DNA of 64,000 bases from Sinotaia quadrata. Taxonomy: Eukaryota; Mollusca; Gastropoda; Architaenioglossa; Viviparidae. Below are positions 1 through 13,800 of the stretch, in pieces. Below the pieces are notes generated by a model. The model did no database searches. It was given only the letters and a program-made list of their open reading frames with translations, and had not been told where the DNA came from. Every line of letters starts with the position of its first letter. Within the stretch, counting starts at the first letter, position 1. Where the stretch lies: contig CM054179.1 in the NCBI GenBank assembly GCA_028829895.1, positions 69,587,891-69,651,890 of the forward strand, read 5' to 3'. Position numbers and translations under genes: made by a program.

Positions 1-226
1 ATTGTGAAGCGCTTTGTTGGTTTGAATTACCCCTTTTTTGTATGAACATTAATTTAACGTTGTAACTATTTTATTGATTCATACGTCATGCTGTTAAATG
101 AAACACGCGTGAGATGACTACATTTTTTCTAAATCTAATTGTAAAACGACGCGAGGTCGAAACTCTTATTCAGCGCATTTTAAACTGGGACATGCTTGAG
201 TAGGAACGTGTTAAATTGAAATTACA

Positions 227-414
227 TTAGAACACGTTATTTCTCAAAAGGTCGGCCCTGGCTTTACTTTTGCCTTGCCTTGTTTCATCTGGTTCTAACT
301 GGTCGAGCTCTATGTGTGAGTTCATTTCTGAGGGTCCACGCCACTGAAATTCAAGTTCACTAGCAACATAAAGGAACACCTTCCTAGATGCCACGTGCGT
401 CGTCTGTAGTGAAA
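227..414 (-). CDS. Candidate terminal coding exon, unknown gene
   Basis: An open frame follows a good acceptor (TATTTTCACAG, exon from 414, or CTACAG with exon from 403) and runs about 60 codons to TAA at 227-229. It encodes SRKVFLYVASELEFQWRGP, then an acidic and basic tail ending RNNVF. The stretch is richer in G, C and CpG than its surroundings. I recognise no family. It lies on the USP5 strand beyond exon 10, so it would be inside or downstream of USP5. It may instead be a retrocopy fragment or a chance ORF. Confidence 0.25.
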
Positions 415-3400
415 CTGTGAAAATAGACTGGCTGACTGAGTAAAGAGACCAGGCAGATACAGACAATCAGCTGAGTACAACTCGGTGATTATTCAAATAT
501 CGAAAAGCAATTGATTGGCAATTCATTAGTTAACCGATAAAGCATGTACGCGCAAAGAACTGAGAAATAGACTATTCGCGCTCGTATTTGATTATTGTTA
601 ACTTGTTAAAACTTTATAAATCTTATTTTCTTTGTTAAAACCTCTTAGTAGTTAATTTTTATGCATAATAGACCAATAGATTTTCTTAGATTGAATGGGG
701 GCAAATGAGCAGAATGTTGATAACGAATGCATATTAATTTAGAGGAATTTAACTGTTTTCAATCTAGCTAAAAGTTCGCAATTTATTAGTTTGTAAATTT
801 GTCGTCTGACTACAAGACACACATTTAATTAGTCAAATAGTAAATTGAGCAACCAGTCTGCATAGAATATGAGAGAAGGAATTAATTATATTTAAAATCC
901 TTAATTATTCTAGGGCAGGGTCTATAAATAAATACTGGAAACGTAACAATGTCCTTGCTGATTAATCATTTTGAATTTAGAACTGCCATAAGTTAATCTA
1001 CATTTCTTCAAATCAACAATTACAGATGATGATATTAATAATGATTATATATCTGCACTAATCCTTAAGGTAAAAAAAAAAAGCACACAGTGAGCTCTAA
1101 ACTCAACATTCAAGAGTTAGGTAGAGAAAAATGATTAATACAGCGTTTGAAATCAAAGCCTTCATGTGATTGTGAAGCCTCTACCTTGGCACAACCAATT
1201 GCCATAACCATAAAAATGTAAATCATGCTTGTCAATAATATGAGAAACTCTATGTATTCTACAGTATGTTTCCAAATTATGCAGTTCATCACAAACCCAA
1301 CTCCAAAATGAAATTTAAAAAACAACCACTATAAAATAATAATAAGACAACTATAAAAACAAAACAAAATAACAACAACCAATATAAAAAGAATAATTTT
1401 GTAGCTTAAATAAGGTCACTACACTAGTATATTTATGGATGAAAAACAACAATAAATATATAGACTAAATGATTAAATATTAAGGTGATTAAATTATTAA
1501 TAATATGGAAAAGTCTTCCTTTGTTATCAATACACATAATCCCTGACAATAATACTAAATGGCTATGTTAATAAGAGGCATTGGAGGAATAAGAGAAAGG
1601 ATTATGAAGCAACACCACTTCTACAACTCCAATTCACAACCCACACATTACTGTTCCCACAAGAACATAATCACAAACTCATTTACTCAGCACTAATCAC
1701 ATTCCTCAGCCAAACAAATACAATAAACCTCCTGTAGCACCTACTGACCTAGGGAAAAATGGAATGACACTGGGATAAATGCCCTAAGAGTAAGTTATAT
1801 GTATAGGAATTAAGAATTTTTTGAAGATCTTAATTTTAATCAATGATTTTACTATTTTGAGTTCAGATAGTTCCAAGATTTCTCATTTAAAAACAATATG
1901 CTTTATTTGTTTGACTGAAAACAATATACTTTATTTATTTGACTGAAAACAATAATTATCTTAAATATAGAAAGAAAGTAAAAATTTAACAGTGCAATTT
2001 GCACATAATCACAAAGCTTATAGAAAATATTATTATTAGATAACTTTGTGCTGTTAACCATTTGGCCTAAAAAGAAAAAAATATATGGGTATCTGTATTT
2101 TTGAACAAAGGAAATAGGGCACATTTATGCATGCTAAATTAGAATATTAATATAAAAACAAAATATAAATTAAAATGTAAAAAAGCATGTACTCAAAGGT
2201 ATTGTGAAATTTTAAACAATAAAATAAAATTGGCAATGTTCTCAAAACAATAAGAATATTTTAAGCAATAAAAATAAACAAAACAACTTCAAAATAAAAC
2301 TAACTTAAAAGGACTGAAACCAGAAATAATTTGTAATGTTTGAAAAAAACACAAATTTGATACAAGTAAGCAGCAAAAGAAGAACTCTTAAAAACTGTGA
2401 ACTTTATGTTAGAAAAAATGGATATGAGGCAGAAAAAGAAGAGATCATCAGACTGAGATAAAGTAATAATGAAAAAAGAGAATGTGAGAGGTCTGTGGGA
2501 GAGTGAGAGAAAGGAGTGAAGGAAGTGGGAAGAAAATGGGGATGGGGGAGTGAGAAAGGGAAGTTTGTTTCTCACTGACTGCCTGGCCTTCAAGTAAACA
2601 TGACATCTTTTACAACTTCAGTCTTTCCTGTAGCCCATAAATCTTTAACTAACAAACCAGTAATTTTGATCGGAGAAATTGACTGCATTATTGATGCTTC
2701 AACAGCTATGACATTCTAGAGCAAGCATTAGTATAGAGCGGGAATGAAAGATCATGGACAGCATAATTGTATTTCACAAGCTGAGAGAGCTTACACAGTT
2801 ACAGCTTTTGCAAGCTACAAAAACAATTTCAAACTTTTCCCATCTTGGATTCTGATACAAAAAAAATAAAAAATAAATCCATAAATAAAAAATCGAATAA
2901 ATCCATTACCAAGTGTAATATATCTGCCTCCTACCTTCCCATAGCATCCAACCTGACCCAACATACTGTAGCGTGAAATGAGCAAGCCAGAAGTGCCCAT
3001 TTCATTTGAAGAAGAAGATTAATAAAACAAATACTCCTGGGGACATGACATCTACTTCCAAACAAAAATAAACAGTCCTAGATAATAAACCAGTATGAAA
3101 TGTTTGGTGCCAAATGCAAAAGATGCATCAAGTAAAATGAAAACAGCATGACAGTACAGAAAGAAAACCCCAGTTATATCCAAACAGATAACATCTCTGG
3201 TCAGTCAAGACTCATATACTAAGACAACCACAGATTCTGAAACAGAGAGTCAATCTGAAAAGATTGGCTCACATACAACATGATGACTCATGAACAGTAG
3301 GCTTTGTAGAAGCAAGAGAGGAGTTAAATGTGGCAATGAAAATGTAAAACATCCTCCATTTCTTTGTCATTCGGTGACACACTACTACCTGACCTAGCAT

Positions 3401-3884
3401 AGGCAAAGAACTTAATGAAATTTAGAAAAAAATCAACCCTAAGAGAATAAAGGCCATATAATTAGCCATCAACAGCCGCAATTAAAAGGTACAAAAACAG
3501 AAGCAATGAAAGAATAAAAAAAAAAAAAAAAAAGAACAAGAGGACAACAATGTCTACATAAGATAACACAACTATAGTCATAAATGCTATCAAGATGCTA
3601 CCTAAATCATCAAGTGGTTATTATGATGTGCTTTATCCTAACAATCTGTTTTATCCCCACTGTCAACACCATGGTAAACTGAGAAATGTCTTAAAGAGAT
3701 GTCCTAAGAGATCCAACTGGAGGTATTCAATTAGTAACAACATAGTAACAACATTCAAAATTAAGCTAAATTTTAATTTACATCACACAGGATGCCAGAA
3801 AAACAGAGTGCCTATGATAGTATGAAATCCACATTAACAGCAACAGTCAACAACAACTATCAATGAATGTCACCCTACAGATGT

Positions 3885-4645
3885 CACAGTCATCATCACA
3901 CTTTCTGATTTTTCTGTATGTCATACATCACATTCCTCATCATCCTTTCTGATTTTTCTGTATGTCACACATCACATTCCTCATTATCCTTTCTGATTTT
4001 TCTATGTCACATACACCATATTCATCATCATCCTTTCTGATTTTTCTGTCACATACACCATATTCATCATCATCCTTTCTGATTTTTCTGTCACATACAC
4101 CATATTCATCATCATCCTTTCTGATTTTTCTATGTCACATACACCATATTCATCATCATCTGTTCTGATTTTTCTATGTCACATGCACACTTTGTATTTT
4201 TCTGTATGTCATACATCACAGTCATCATCATCTTTTCTGATTTTTATGTCACATGTACCATATGCACACTTTCTGATTTTTCTGTCACATGTACCACATG
4301 CACACTAAATGACTTTTCTGTCACATGTACCACATGCACACTTTCTGATTTTTCTATGTCACATACATCACATTCATCACCATCCTTTTCTGATTTTTCT
4401 GTATGTCATACATCACATTCATCATCACCCTTTCTGATTTTTCTATATCTTATGCCATGCACACAGCATTCATCATCCTTTCTTAATTTTTTACATATAA
4501 CATACACCACCCTTTCCAATTTTTTACATGCCATGCAAACAACATTCATCATCCTTTCTGATTTTTCTATATGCCAATCATGCAACAGTCATTACCCTTC
4601 TGATTTTTCTATGTGCCACATACACTACACTCATCATCACCTTTT
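3885..4645. repeat. Minisatellite, unit about 45-60 bp
   Basis: About 15 irregular copies of a unit built on TCTGATTTTTCTGTATGTCA followed by catacaccata and ttcatcatcatcc. Copies vary in length and composition, so this is an old array. It gives long spurious plus-strand ORFs rich in Ser and His. Confidence 0.9.
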
Positions 4646-4806
4646 CTGATCAATACACTCTCTTGCTAGGTCATAAAATCAAAGCAGACTCATCATAATA
4701 AAGGTAGACTGTGGGAGGAGGAGACCAAATGAGTGAGAAAGACACAGCACAGCCAAATGAAGAGACAAGAAAGAGGTGAGTAAGTGGATAGAGAACAATG
4801 ACCTAC

Positions 4807-4882
4807 TGGTATAAAATCACCAGCACTTTCCGGAGGAGGCTTGGAGTAGTCACCAGAGAGAAGTCCATGTCCAAGTTTGGCC
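4807..4882 (-). CDS. USP5: USP5 coding exon 10 (3' end tentative)
   Basis: Encodes [20 protein letters not shown], a well-conserved USP5 segment. Acceptor TGTGCAG|GGCCAA. The end is set at CCA|GTAGGT (4806); an earlier donor at GCTG|GTGATT is possible, because the following family sequence is poorly conserved. No further USP5 exon could be found left of this point. Confidence 0.85.
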
Positions 4883-7800
4883 CTGCACAAAAAGATAAAT
4901 GAGAATTAAAATGGACTCATGTTTATATTGAATTCATGTGTAAAATTAGAGACTAATAGAGGTATATTACATTACCAATTTTATTTGCTTAAATATATTA
5001 AAATGGGGCTATATTCATTATTTTAATATCTGTAATTATATACTCTTTATTTTAATATTTTGTAATAAATCAACATAGTAACGTTCCAGACTACCATGAT
5101 TCTCAAAGGATGTGACTCTCATGTAAATTTAGAAATAGCATTTCAGTAATAAGAGGGTCCTCCCAGGGCAAGATCGAGTTTCTTATGTACACCATTTAGT
5201 AATAGTATTCCAGTAATATCAGGATCCTCCCAGGTTGACTAAGTGTTACATATGTAAACTGGTTAGTAATAGCATTCCAGTTGTATCAGGGTCCTCCCAG
5301 GTTGACTGAGTGTTATGTATGTAAACCTTTTTAGTAATAGCATTCCAGCAATATCAGGGTCCTCCCAGGTTGACCAAGTGTTATGTATGCAAACCTTTTA
5401 GTAATAGCATTCCAGCAATATCAGGGTCCTTCCAGGTTGACCAAGTGTTATGTATGCAAACCTTTTAGTAAGAGCATTCCAGCAATATCAGGGTCCTCCT
5501 AGGTTGACCAAGTGTTATGTATGCAAACCTTTTAGTAATAGCATTCCAGTAATATCAGGGTCCTCCCAGGTTAACTGAGTGTTTCTTAATTAAATTGTTT
5601 AATAAGAGCATTCCCCAGTAATACCAGGGTCCTCCCAGATTAAGACTAAGGGATGCTTATATAAACTATTACCAATAGCATTTCAGAAGTGTAATTAACT
5701 ATATAAAATGCATTCAAATAGAAAAGAATCATCTACATTAAAATTAAAATTGTTTAAGATTTTAAAATTCTATAAAACATGAAGATATTACAAAACTTAC
5801 ATTTGAACAGTGAAGTCTGCCGTAGGATTAGATGGAAAATTGGAAAAGATTTCATCAAGTTTGCTCACATATCTGTAAACAACATTCACAACATTTAAAA
5901 AAAAGAAGTTTGCATAAAATAAAACAAATGATAAAGTAATAAAAAAACACATCTAAGATTATATCTAAATGATGCCAGCCTAAATTTGTCACCAAAAGTT
6001 GCTATATGATGAGTAATGTTCACATCACATTCTATTCCATAAGATTTTCTTTGGTTAAATACAGAAGTTCTACTATCTTAGGATGTTATCCTGTCAACAA
6101 CTAACCTATTATATACAACATACAAAGTGTCTGGTTTAAGGATGATATTCTAACATTCAATTTATCAAAATAATTAAATATATATTTATTGAAACTGAAC
6201 TGTCATCATAAATAATGGAACAAATCTCTGTATATAAATCTTTGTATGAAAAAGTGACTCATTAAAACCTGTAAAAAAATGTAAACATGACTGTAAAATT
6301 TTATAAAGTGCATTTTCCAGATATCATAATATTTAAAGTGGCTTAAAATGTATTCTTTCTGTATATAAAACAATAAAGTATCTGGTTGTTTTAGTCCATT
6401 TTTTTCCAGAAAATCTTGTCTAAAAGACAATGATATATTACTTATTAGGTATCAAACACCATCAAACAAGCAAATTTAACACATTCGGACTAAAGATGAT
6501 AACATAAATGTTATATCTCCATGATACTGCCATGTAACTATATATCTTACAGATATGGTTCAAATATTAAAAGAAATGAATTTGTATACAAAAAAAAAAA
6601 TCACTTTCTCTGGCTATATCCTCCTTAATCATTTATAATTTAAAATCATATTTTTTTGAGATAGTTCAGAGAAATGAAAATGATAACACACAATAAATTT
6701 ATCATGTAATATTGATTTTTAATGCAACAAACCTACCCCACTCCCTCCCAAGTGCATTTCTGTGTCATTCACTAATAAAAAACCAAAAAAAGAACAAAAT
6801 CAAATACTGACCGATGCTGAAAGTCTGGGATCGTGAAGAGAACCTGCACAACAGAGTTCATGTAGCAGCTGTTACCTAGGTTATGCATGCCTGTGTAGCC
6901 AGGTCCATAGAGAGGAGTGAGTGTGCTGCCTGCTTCTTGGATGACGTCCCACTCTCCAATACGTTGATTCAAGTCGATCTCCAGTTCCACCATGGTCTTT
7001 TCAGTCTGTCAAAATAAAATAAAATTTCAAGTATTAAACTTTCATAACTGCATTTTCGATTTTAGTTAGTCTTTAGCAAGTCTAAAAATGGTCTACATGT
7101 TTTGAAACTTAAAAACACCATATCTCTGGAACAAATTGAGATAGCTTCACAATTTTAAAATTATTTTTCATGTTGTAAAAATTTTTAAATGAAAATAACA
7201 TTACTGCATGCTTGATTTTATTATTTCTTTTCTTGGTGCTGCTACCTATTCTAAGAATATATTATTAAAAGATATAATGCATTAAATTGTGACTGGTGTC
7301 CCTCAAGTTATATACTGTGTTGCAAACAAACCTTTTCAAGAGCTGCAACATTGATGCCAAAATGTGCAAGATGCTTGCCCAAATAGGGATCTTCCACCAT
7401 ATCATCCTCATCATAGGAAAACACATCTGTCAGACAAAGATTTAATGGACTTCACTAGAAATGAAGTGCATTTATACGGATAAATGCTTTGTTAAGTTGT
7501 GAAAAAATTTAAAAGAGGCAATGGGGCTGGCTAAAATTAAGTTTGCATCCACATATTTATCTTGTTCCCCAGAAGAAAGAAAACAATATGAATTTAACAA
7601 AATTTGAATTAAATGTTATAAATAATATATGTAGAGTGATTGTATATTAACAATTTCTGATATGTGTGTATGAACTATGACATTTGAAATATTTCAATGT
7701 TTAGATTTATTAAATATACAACAACATATATTCTAACATCAATCAATAATTATATCTTGTTAGAATAAAATAAAGATAAATATAAGATGAAATGTCCTAA

Positions 7801-10800
7801 TCATTCTAATCATCTTCTCATATAGTAGATTTAATAATCTAGTGTGAAAATACCTGTCATCTCACTTCACTCAAAAAACTAATTACAGCTAAAGAAAAAC
7901 TACCAAGACTTTCACAGCATAAAAAAGGAAATTAATCCAAAGAATTACTATTTTGTTAAAATACATATAAACCAATTTCTAAAATGAAGGAAATTGGCTT
8001 TGAGATAGTCTATCCTCCAAAAATAAAAATCAAACCTCTCTGAAAATCAACAAAACATCCACATAAACAAAAAACCATAATTTACCAATATACTTCATAG
8101 TTCTGGGCAGACTTCACTCATGTTAATCCAATATGATAGCTTATTAGAAGGAGGGTTCTCTCGTTCATCTCATTCTTGGCCTGAGTATGAGGATTATACT
8201 GTGCTCTTGACAAATGACTGGGTACTTTTAAATAAGATGTGTTCAGGTTTGTAGAACAATTTTATTTCTCAAATTTTCTGACTGTTTAATTTTCTTATTC
8301 TTTCAAGAGGCTTGACCTCTTTCTTAAGTGTCCTGTACTTTTGTCAAGCATTTCATTAATTTATTTATTTAAGTGTTAGAATCACAAACTAAATTAACAT
8401 ATCTTAGAATCAAGTATTATGTTTCTTTCAGCTAGTAAGCAATAAAATCCAACTACAAATTTAGATGTGTTAAGAAGCACAAGAAATCGCTAAGGCAGGA
8501 ACTTAATCTGTTATCTCAGTTCACTGAATCAGAAGAATTATTGTGCTAAAATTCAATATGTTGCATGAAAGTGGTATATTTCTTCCAAGTTTATAATTTA
8601 TAACACCCTTAAATAATGGAATGACATTATAACCTTAAAGCAAAATAGTATTGTGATAAAGAACAATCAACCTCTTACAGTGAAATTATCACAATATACT
8701 ATATAGTGAAATCTTGCTATAATATGATAATTGAGGTCACATAAAATCAGATAGTGTTAGTAGATGGGTTGCATTAATGCAGTGGTTATACAATATTTTA
8801 CTTTTTTCCTGAGAATATATACGTTTATTCATGTCTATGTAAAAAAATTGGGTTATTATCGGACAAATATTAATTGGAATGCATTATTAAGAAATTCAAA
8901 ATATAGATGAATAATACAATTATAGGTTATTACTTTGCGTTAAATAGTTTTACTAATTTTTATTTGTTTGTACAATAATACACATTGACTGATAATACCC
9001 CGACTGATGTTATATCGTGAATAGTGTATCAATGCCGTCTTGCCATGCAGTTAATCCAAAATGCATGTAATTCCATTGAAAAATCATACGCAGATTAAAA
9101 ATATTCAATTATTTTGTCACAAACCATTGAATTCAACATCTAATATATACATGCATTTGAAAAAGTAATTTTTCTCAGTATGAGAAAAATACATGTACAT
9201 GAATTTAAAATTTCAGGAACCATGCCATGGTTGTATTAAATGTATATTCAAATTCATATGCGATCTCATCCCCAAAATGAAGTTAAATATACTCTTTTTC
9301 ACCTACATTAAAAAATTTCATATGTGAATGAATATACAAAATTTTGGGAACCATGCCATGACTGCATTATATTCAAATTTGTGTTATTGTGGGGTTCCAC
9401 TGTACATCTCTTGGAAGAACAATTTTTTTTTTAAAAGGACAAATGCATATTTTCCCCTACTTAAACAACTTACCACCACCAGTTGGGGTGATTGTTCCAA
9501 GTTTGACAGCCAATGGATGACCTGCCTCTTTGTAATGTTCAAGAGCATGATTATTGCCACCAGTACCATCAAAAAATCGTCGCCCACATAAAATAGAGCC
9601 ATCAGTAAGATTAAGCCAGAGATTAGTTCTTAAATCACATTTCTCACATTTCCAGCCAGTGGGTGGTATGCGTTTACCTTGGCCAAGTTGGAGCAAGTTT
9701 TCAGCATGCCTGTAATTGAAACAGAAGTGACATTTCTGTGTGTGTTCAAACTACACGTCCTTAATGAGACTTTTCATTGAAAACTAGTATTATTAATATA
9801 CTAATTATAATAATAACAATTATAAGGAGGACTTTATTAATGTATTGTTATCAATGAAGGTATCTAAATGCTTTTACAGACATAACTCAACAATCCCAAG
9901 CTGATGATAAAGAGCGCAAGTTACAAAAATGATGGCATCAAGGATGAGGGCTTGAACCTCTTACCTTTTGTATATAGGGTCTGTATATAGGCTAGTTGCA
10001 ATTTGGAGTTGTAAGATAAACACAATTTAAGTCAACTGTCCAAACATTACTGATTTTGAATTAAGTTTCAATTTCTAAATCTATATTTATCAATTTATGT
10101 TAACATGTGATGTTAGAGTATTTTTCACTAAATGATTTATGATTTAAATTTTATTATGTTTTGCATATTTTAAACTTTTTACCTAACACAATGCACGAAA
10201 TACAACATCATGCACAAACAATCAAAATCCCACCCCCATCCACCCCCCCCCCAAAAAAAAAACAACAATGGGCACTAGTGGTATAACTTTGAACAAGCCA
10301 AGGTGAAGAAATATATACCTATATTAGGATTCAGGTAGCAGACGCTTCTGATATGCTTTTAATTAAATGGAGAAAAGGTGTACAAAGTCATTAGGATACA
10401 GACAGACAGAAGCTAGTGATAGGCATATTTCTTTTCTTTATTATCTGGGCAAATGGTATGTGATGGAAATTGTGGCAAGGTGCTAAAATCTTTCACTGCC
10501 ATCAGTATAAAGAGTGATTATTTGGATATTCATCAAACTATTGCATTAGAAAGGGTGCTTAATGAATGAAACATTTCATAAAAATCAAGAGAAACATTAA
10601 AAGAAAAAAATAATAATTTCAAAGATCATTAAATCTCTTCTGATGTGAGATTTTGGTGATTTTGCTCCTTGTTACATCCTGAGCTATTTAGAACCTATTT
10701 CTGCCTAGGTTCTGAAATGTCTATATACTTGTTATATGTCATTTTAAAGGAAACTGAATGGGCTTTAATATAAATACAGTTGTATTTAATTTTGGGGGGA

Positions 10801-13800
10801 GAAAAATCAGATTTTACAATTTGACAAAGAAGAAAAAAGAAGGTATGTTGGGTAATTGAAAAACTATTGTTGTATTATTGAAATATAATGTCTGCAACAG
10901 AAAACAAATATTAGGTAAATGTAACAGTAAATAATGAATTAACATGTCTTTAAGTACTTCTATTAGTACCAGCAAATTTGTGAGTTTATTTTTTCAAAAG
11001 TAAGATATTTCAACATTCAAATTTGTTAAAATATATAACAATAACTATATCCCCCCCCCCCCCCCCCACACACACACACTTGGTTTGATGATGCATGTGA
11101 GCAGTGAGAGAAGTACAATCCTCCACTGATGTCACACGCTGCCAACAAGAAAAGCAAAAACAGGGGATCCCAATTCAAGGTCATGCATATGAAGGAAAAA
11201 ACTTCTAATCTTTCTCTACTTTCTTGTGATGTAATATTGCTGTAGTCTTTATGTGTCGATGACACATTTTCAGGAGTACTTTATGAGAGAACTGAATATA
11301 CTTGTGTAGGAGTCATAGTTCTAAGCTGTGAAAAGCATTCAACTACAGACAAGTGATAGGCAAATCAATGGACTCAGACTATATTGATTTATATATATTT
11401 CTTATATGTGTATGTCCATGTACATCCTTACCTGTGTTTGATGCTAAATTATGCTATGTGGTGTATAGGTAATTTATATTGTTAATAAATTCTATTTCTT
11501 TTATCAACACCCTTGACTCTGTGTGATTATTGAGGTAAAAGGCTAAGTAGTGATGGGGACTTAGCTTAATAATTAATAAGCTGGACTTGAGGCCTTCAAA
11601 CAGGGTTGTTGGAAATTTGCCAGGTCAGTGCTAACCTGCAGTGCTTACCTACAACACCAAGGTTAATGCTGGAAGGGATTACACCTTTGATCTAATGTCC
11701 ATGATTGAGAAGTGTAACTTATCATAGGCAGAGATATGATATTCTCATAATTTAAAAAGAACCTCTCACTGGTAGCAATATGTATATAACATTCTCACTT
11801 TACAAAGTTTATCTTGTGGGTTCTCAGTTTGTGAATATGATATTGTAAAAAAAAAAAAACCCTCATAATAACTTTGAGCATATCTCTAAACATAAAAACT
11901 CCAGCCCACCTTCATTATAAAGAGATTTTCTTGACCATCAACTATTGACTATCAACACTTAGAACTGGAACAAGTCCTCCATGAGGTTTATAATCAAAAC
12001 CAGATCGATTTTCACGAAGCAAATTCATGAAAAATTCAAGATGGCAGTCAAGTATGCATCCATTGTTTATGATTTTTAATGTGAGACTATTTGCATGAAA
12101 TAATAAAATATAACATTTTAAAAGATTAGTTATATAAATTAATGTTTAATTTTGATGTACAACTGGTTTTCAAACTTTAAAAAAATAATATTTTGTAGGT
12201 ATTCCTAGGCAGCGTCCAAAAGTGGATGATTTTTCTATGATGCCATATGAAGAGAGTTAAAAAAAGTAAATATTATTTTTAAAAATTTCCTAGTTTATAA
12301 ACTGTGACCTGGAAAATAATGTTATTTAAAGGAAAATGCATAATTATGATTTTTATTTAAAAATAAATTGCTAAAAGAACAACCCAAAAGAAATGCTTCC
12401 TACTTGGACACTTGTAGTTTCTCTCCCTCCCATGTGCCAGCCAAAGCTGCTGCCTCTTCTTGTTTTGCAGCATCCTCAGCTGACATGATCATAGTCACTG
12501 ACAGCTGCACCTGTTTTTATCAAAGTCATAACTGTTATCTACGAATATCACAATCACAGCAGACAGATGCACCTATCAATATGACTGTCACGGACAGATG
12601 TATCCGTTGTTTTGCTTTTTAAAAAAAATCAAAGTTATAATGTACCTGTCAATATCACAATCACAGAGAGCTGTTCCAATCTATATCAGTCAGATCCAGC
12701 TGTAGCTATTTTTATTAAAGTCATAGCTGTATCTATCAATATAAATTATAATAGAAATTCTTGTTTTTATCAGTCACAGCTGCACCTATCAATATCACAG
12801 TCATAGTCAGTGTATTTAAAAATATAAACTTGATAGCAAAAATGGTAATATTATTATTAGCCAGAACACGAATCTACAAAAAATTTTATCATAGTCATAG
12901 ACGGCAGTAATTGTAAATAATATCTCCACGCACATACACACACAACACATTTTCTCACCTTTTTGGTCTTTTTTTTTTTTTTTTAAAGAATAAATGTGTG
13001 TGTTTGTGTGTGTATGTGAGAGTGAATGAGTGAGATAGAAAACCAAATAGACTAGAAAACACAATAACTTGTTTTCAGTTTTGAAAACTTTAAAATTATT
13101 CAAGGAATTTTCATCAGCCATGAAATCTTTCTTTTTTAATACTTTGCATTCTAATTCCAAAGTTAAAATTGTAAATGAAAAGAGAAATCAATTAACTTTT
13201 GAATCATTATATTTTATTAAAATTTAATTGTGATTTGCATACAAGTTATAATTATATTTAATTCATACCCCAACAGATACTCTTATCTCATGGCTTCACT
13301 GAAGAGTACTTCTTGCTTTGAAAAGCAAACAAAAATTTGAAAATGAAACCCCCTCCAACCCACCCCCCCAAAAAGAAAGAAGAAAAAGAAAAAATCCAAA
13401 CAAAAGGCCCCAACAAATAATTTCTCCTGTATCAAACAATAGAGTTTACTTGAAAACATAAGCAAAAAATCTTGCTCTCCTTTCATCAATTACTTTTCAA
13501 GTTGTCTCAAGGTGTCTTGACACTCAAATTATCAAGTAATAGTATTCACCTCTTCATATTTCACTTTATCACTGCTAGCACTAAATATATGAAAATATAA
13601 AGGTTAAGAAGATCTTAACTGTTTCAAATACTGTTTCATACTGGTAAAATTTTGGTCTCTAGTTTGAAAAAGTTAGATGAAGAAATGATAAGGATTTGTA
13701 AATCCCTGATTGCAAATAAAATAACAGTAGTTACTATGCAAATTATTCTTATAATATTAATGGTAACACAATTTGTTGTTTTCTAGATACGCAAATCAAG

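Larger units (their letters stand above)
1..4806. other. USP5 intronic or downstream DNA without a supported gene
   Basis: AT-rich sequence with short purine-rich and A-rich runs (for example 2430-2560 and 3517-3533) and a minisatellite at 3885-4645. Apart from the candidate exon at 227-414, I found no exon matching the remaining USP5 domains on the minus strand, so the next USP5 exon is probably to the left of the window or too short to recognise. Confidence 0.5.

Noticed and set aside
3962..4649. 157-aa Ser/His-rich plus-strand ORF
   Set aside because: Falls entirely within the TCTGATTTTTCT minisatellite.
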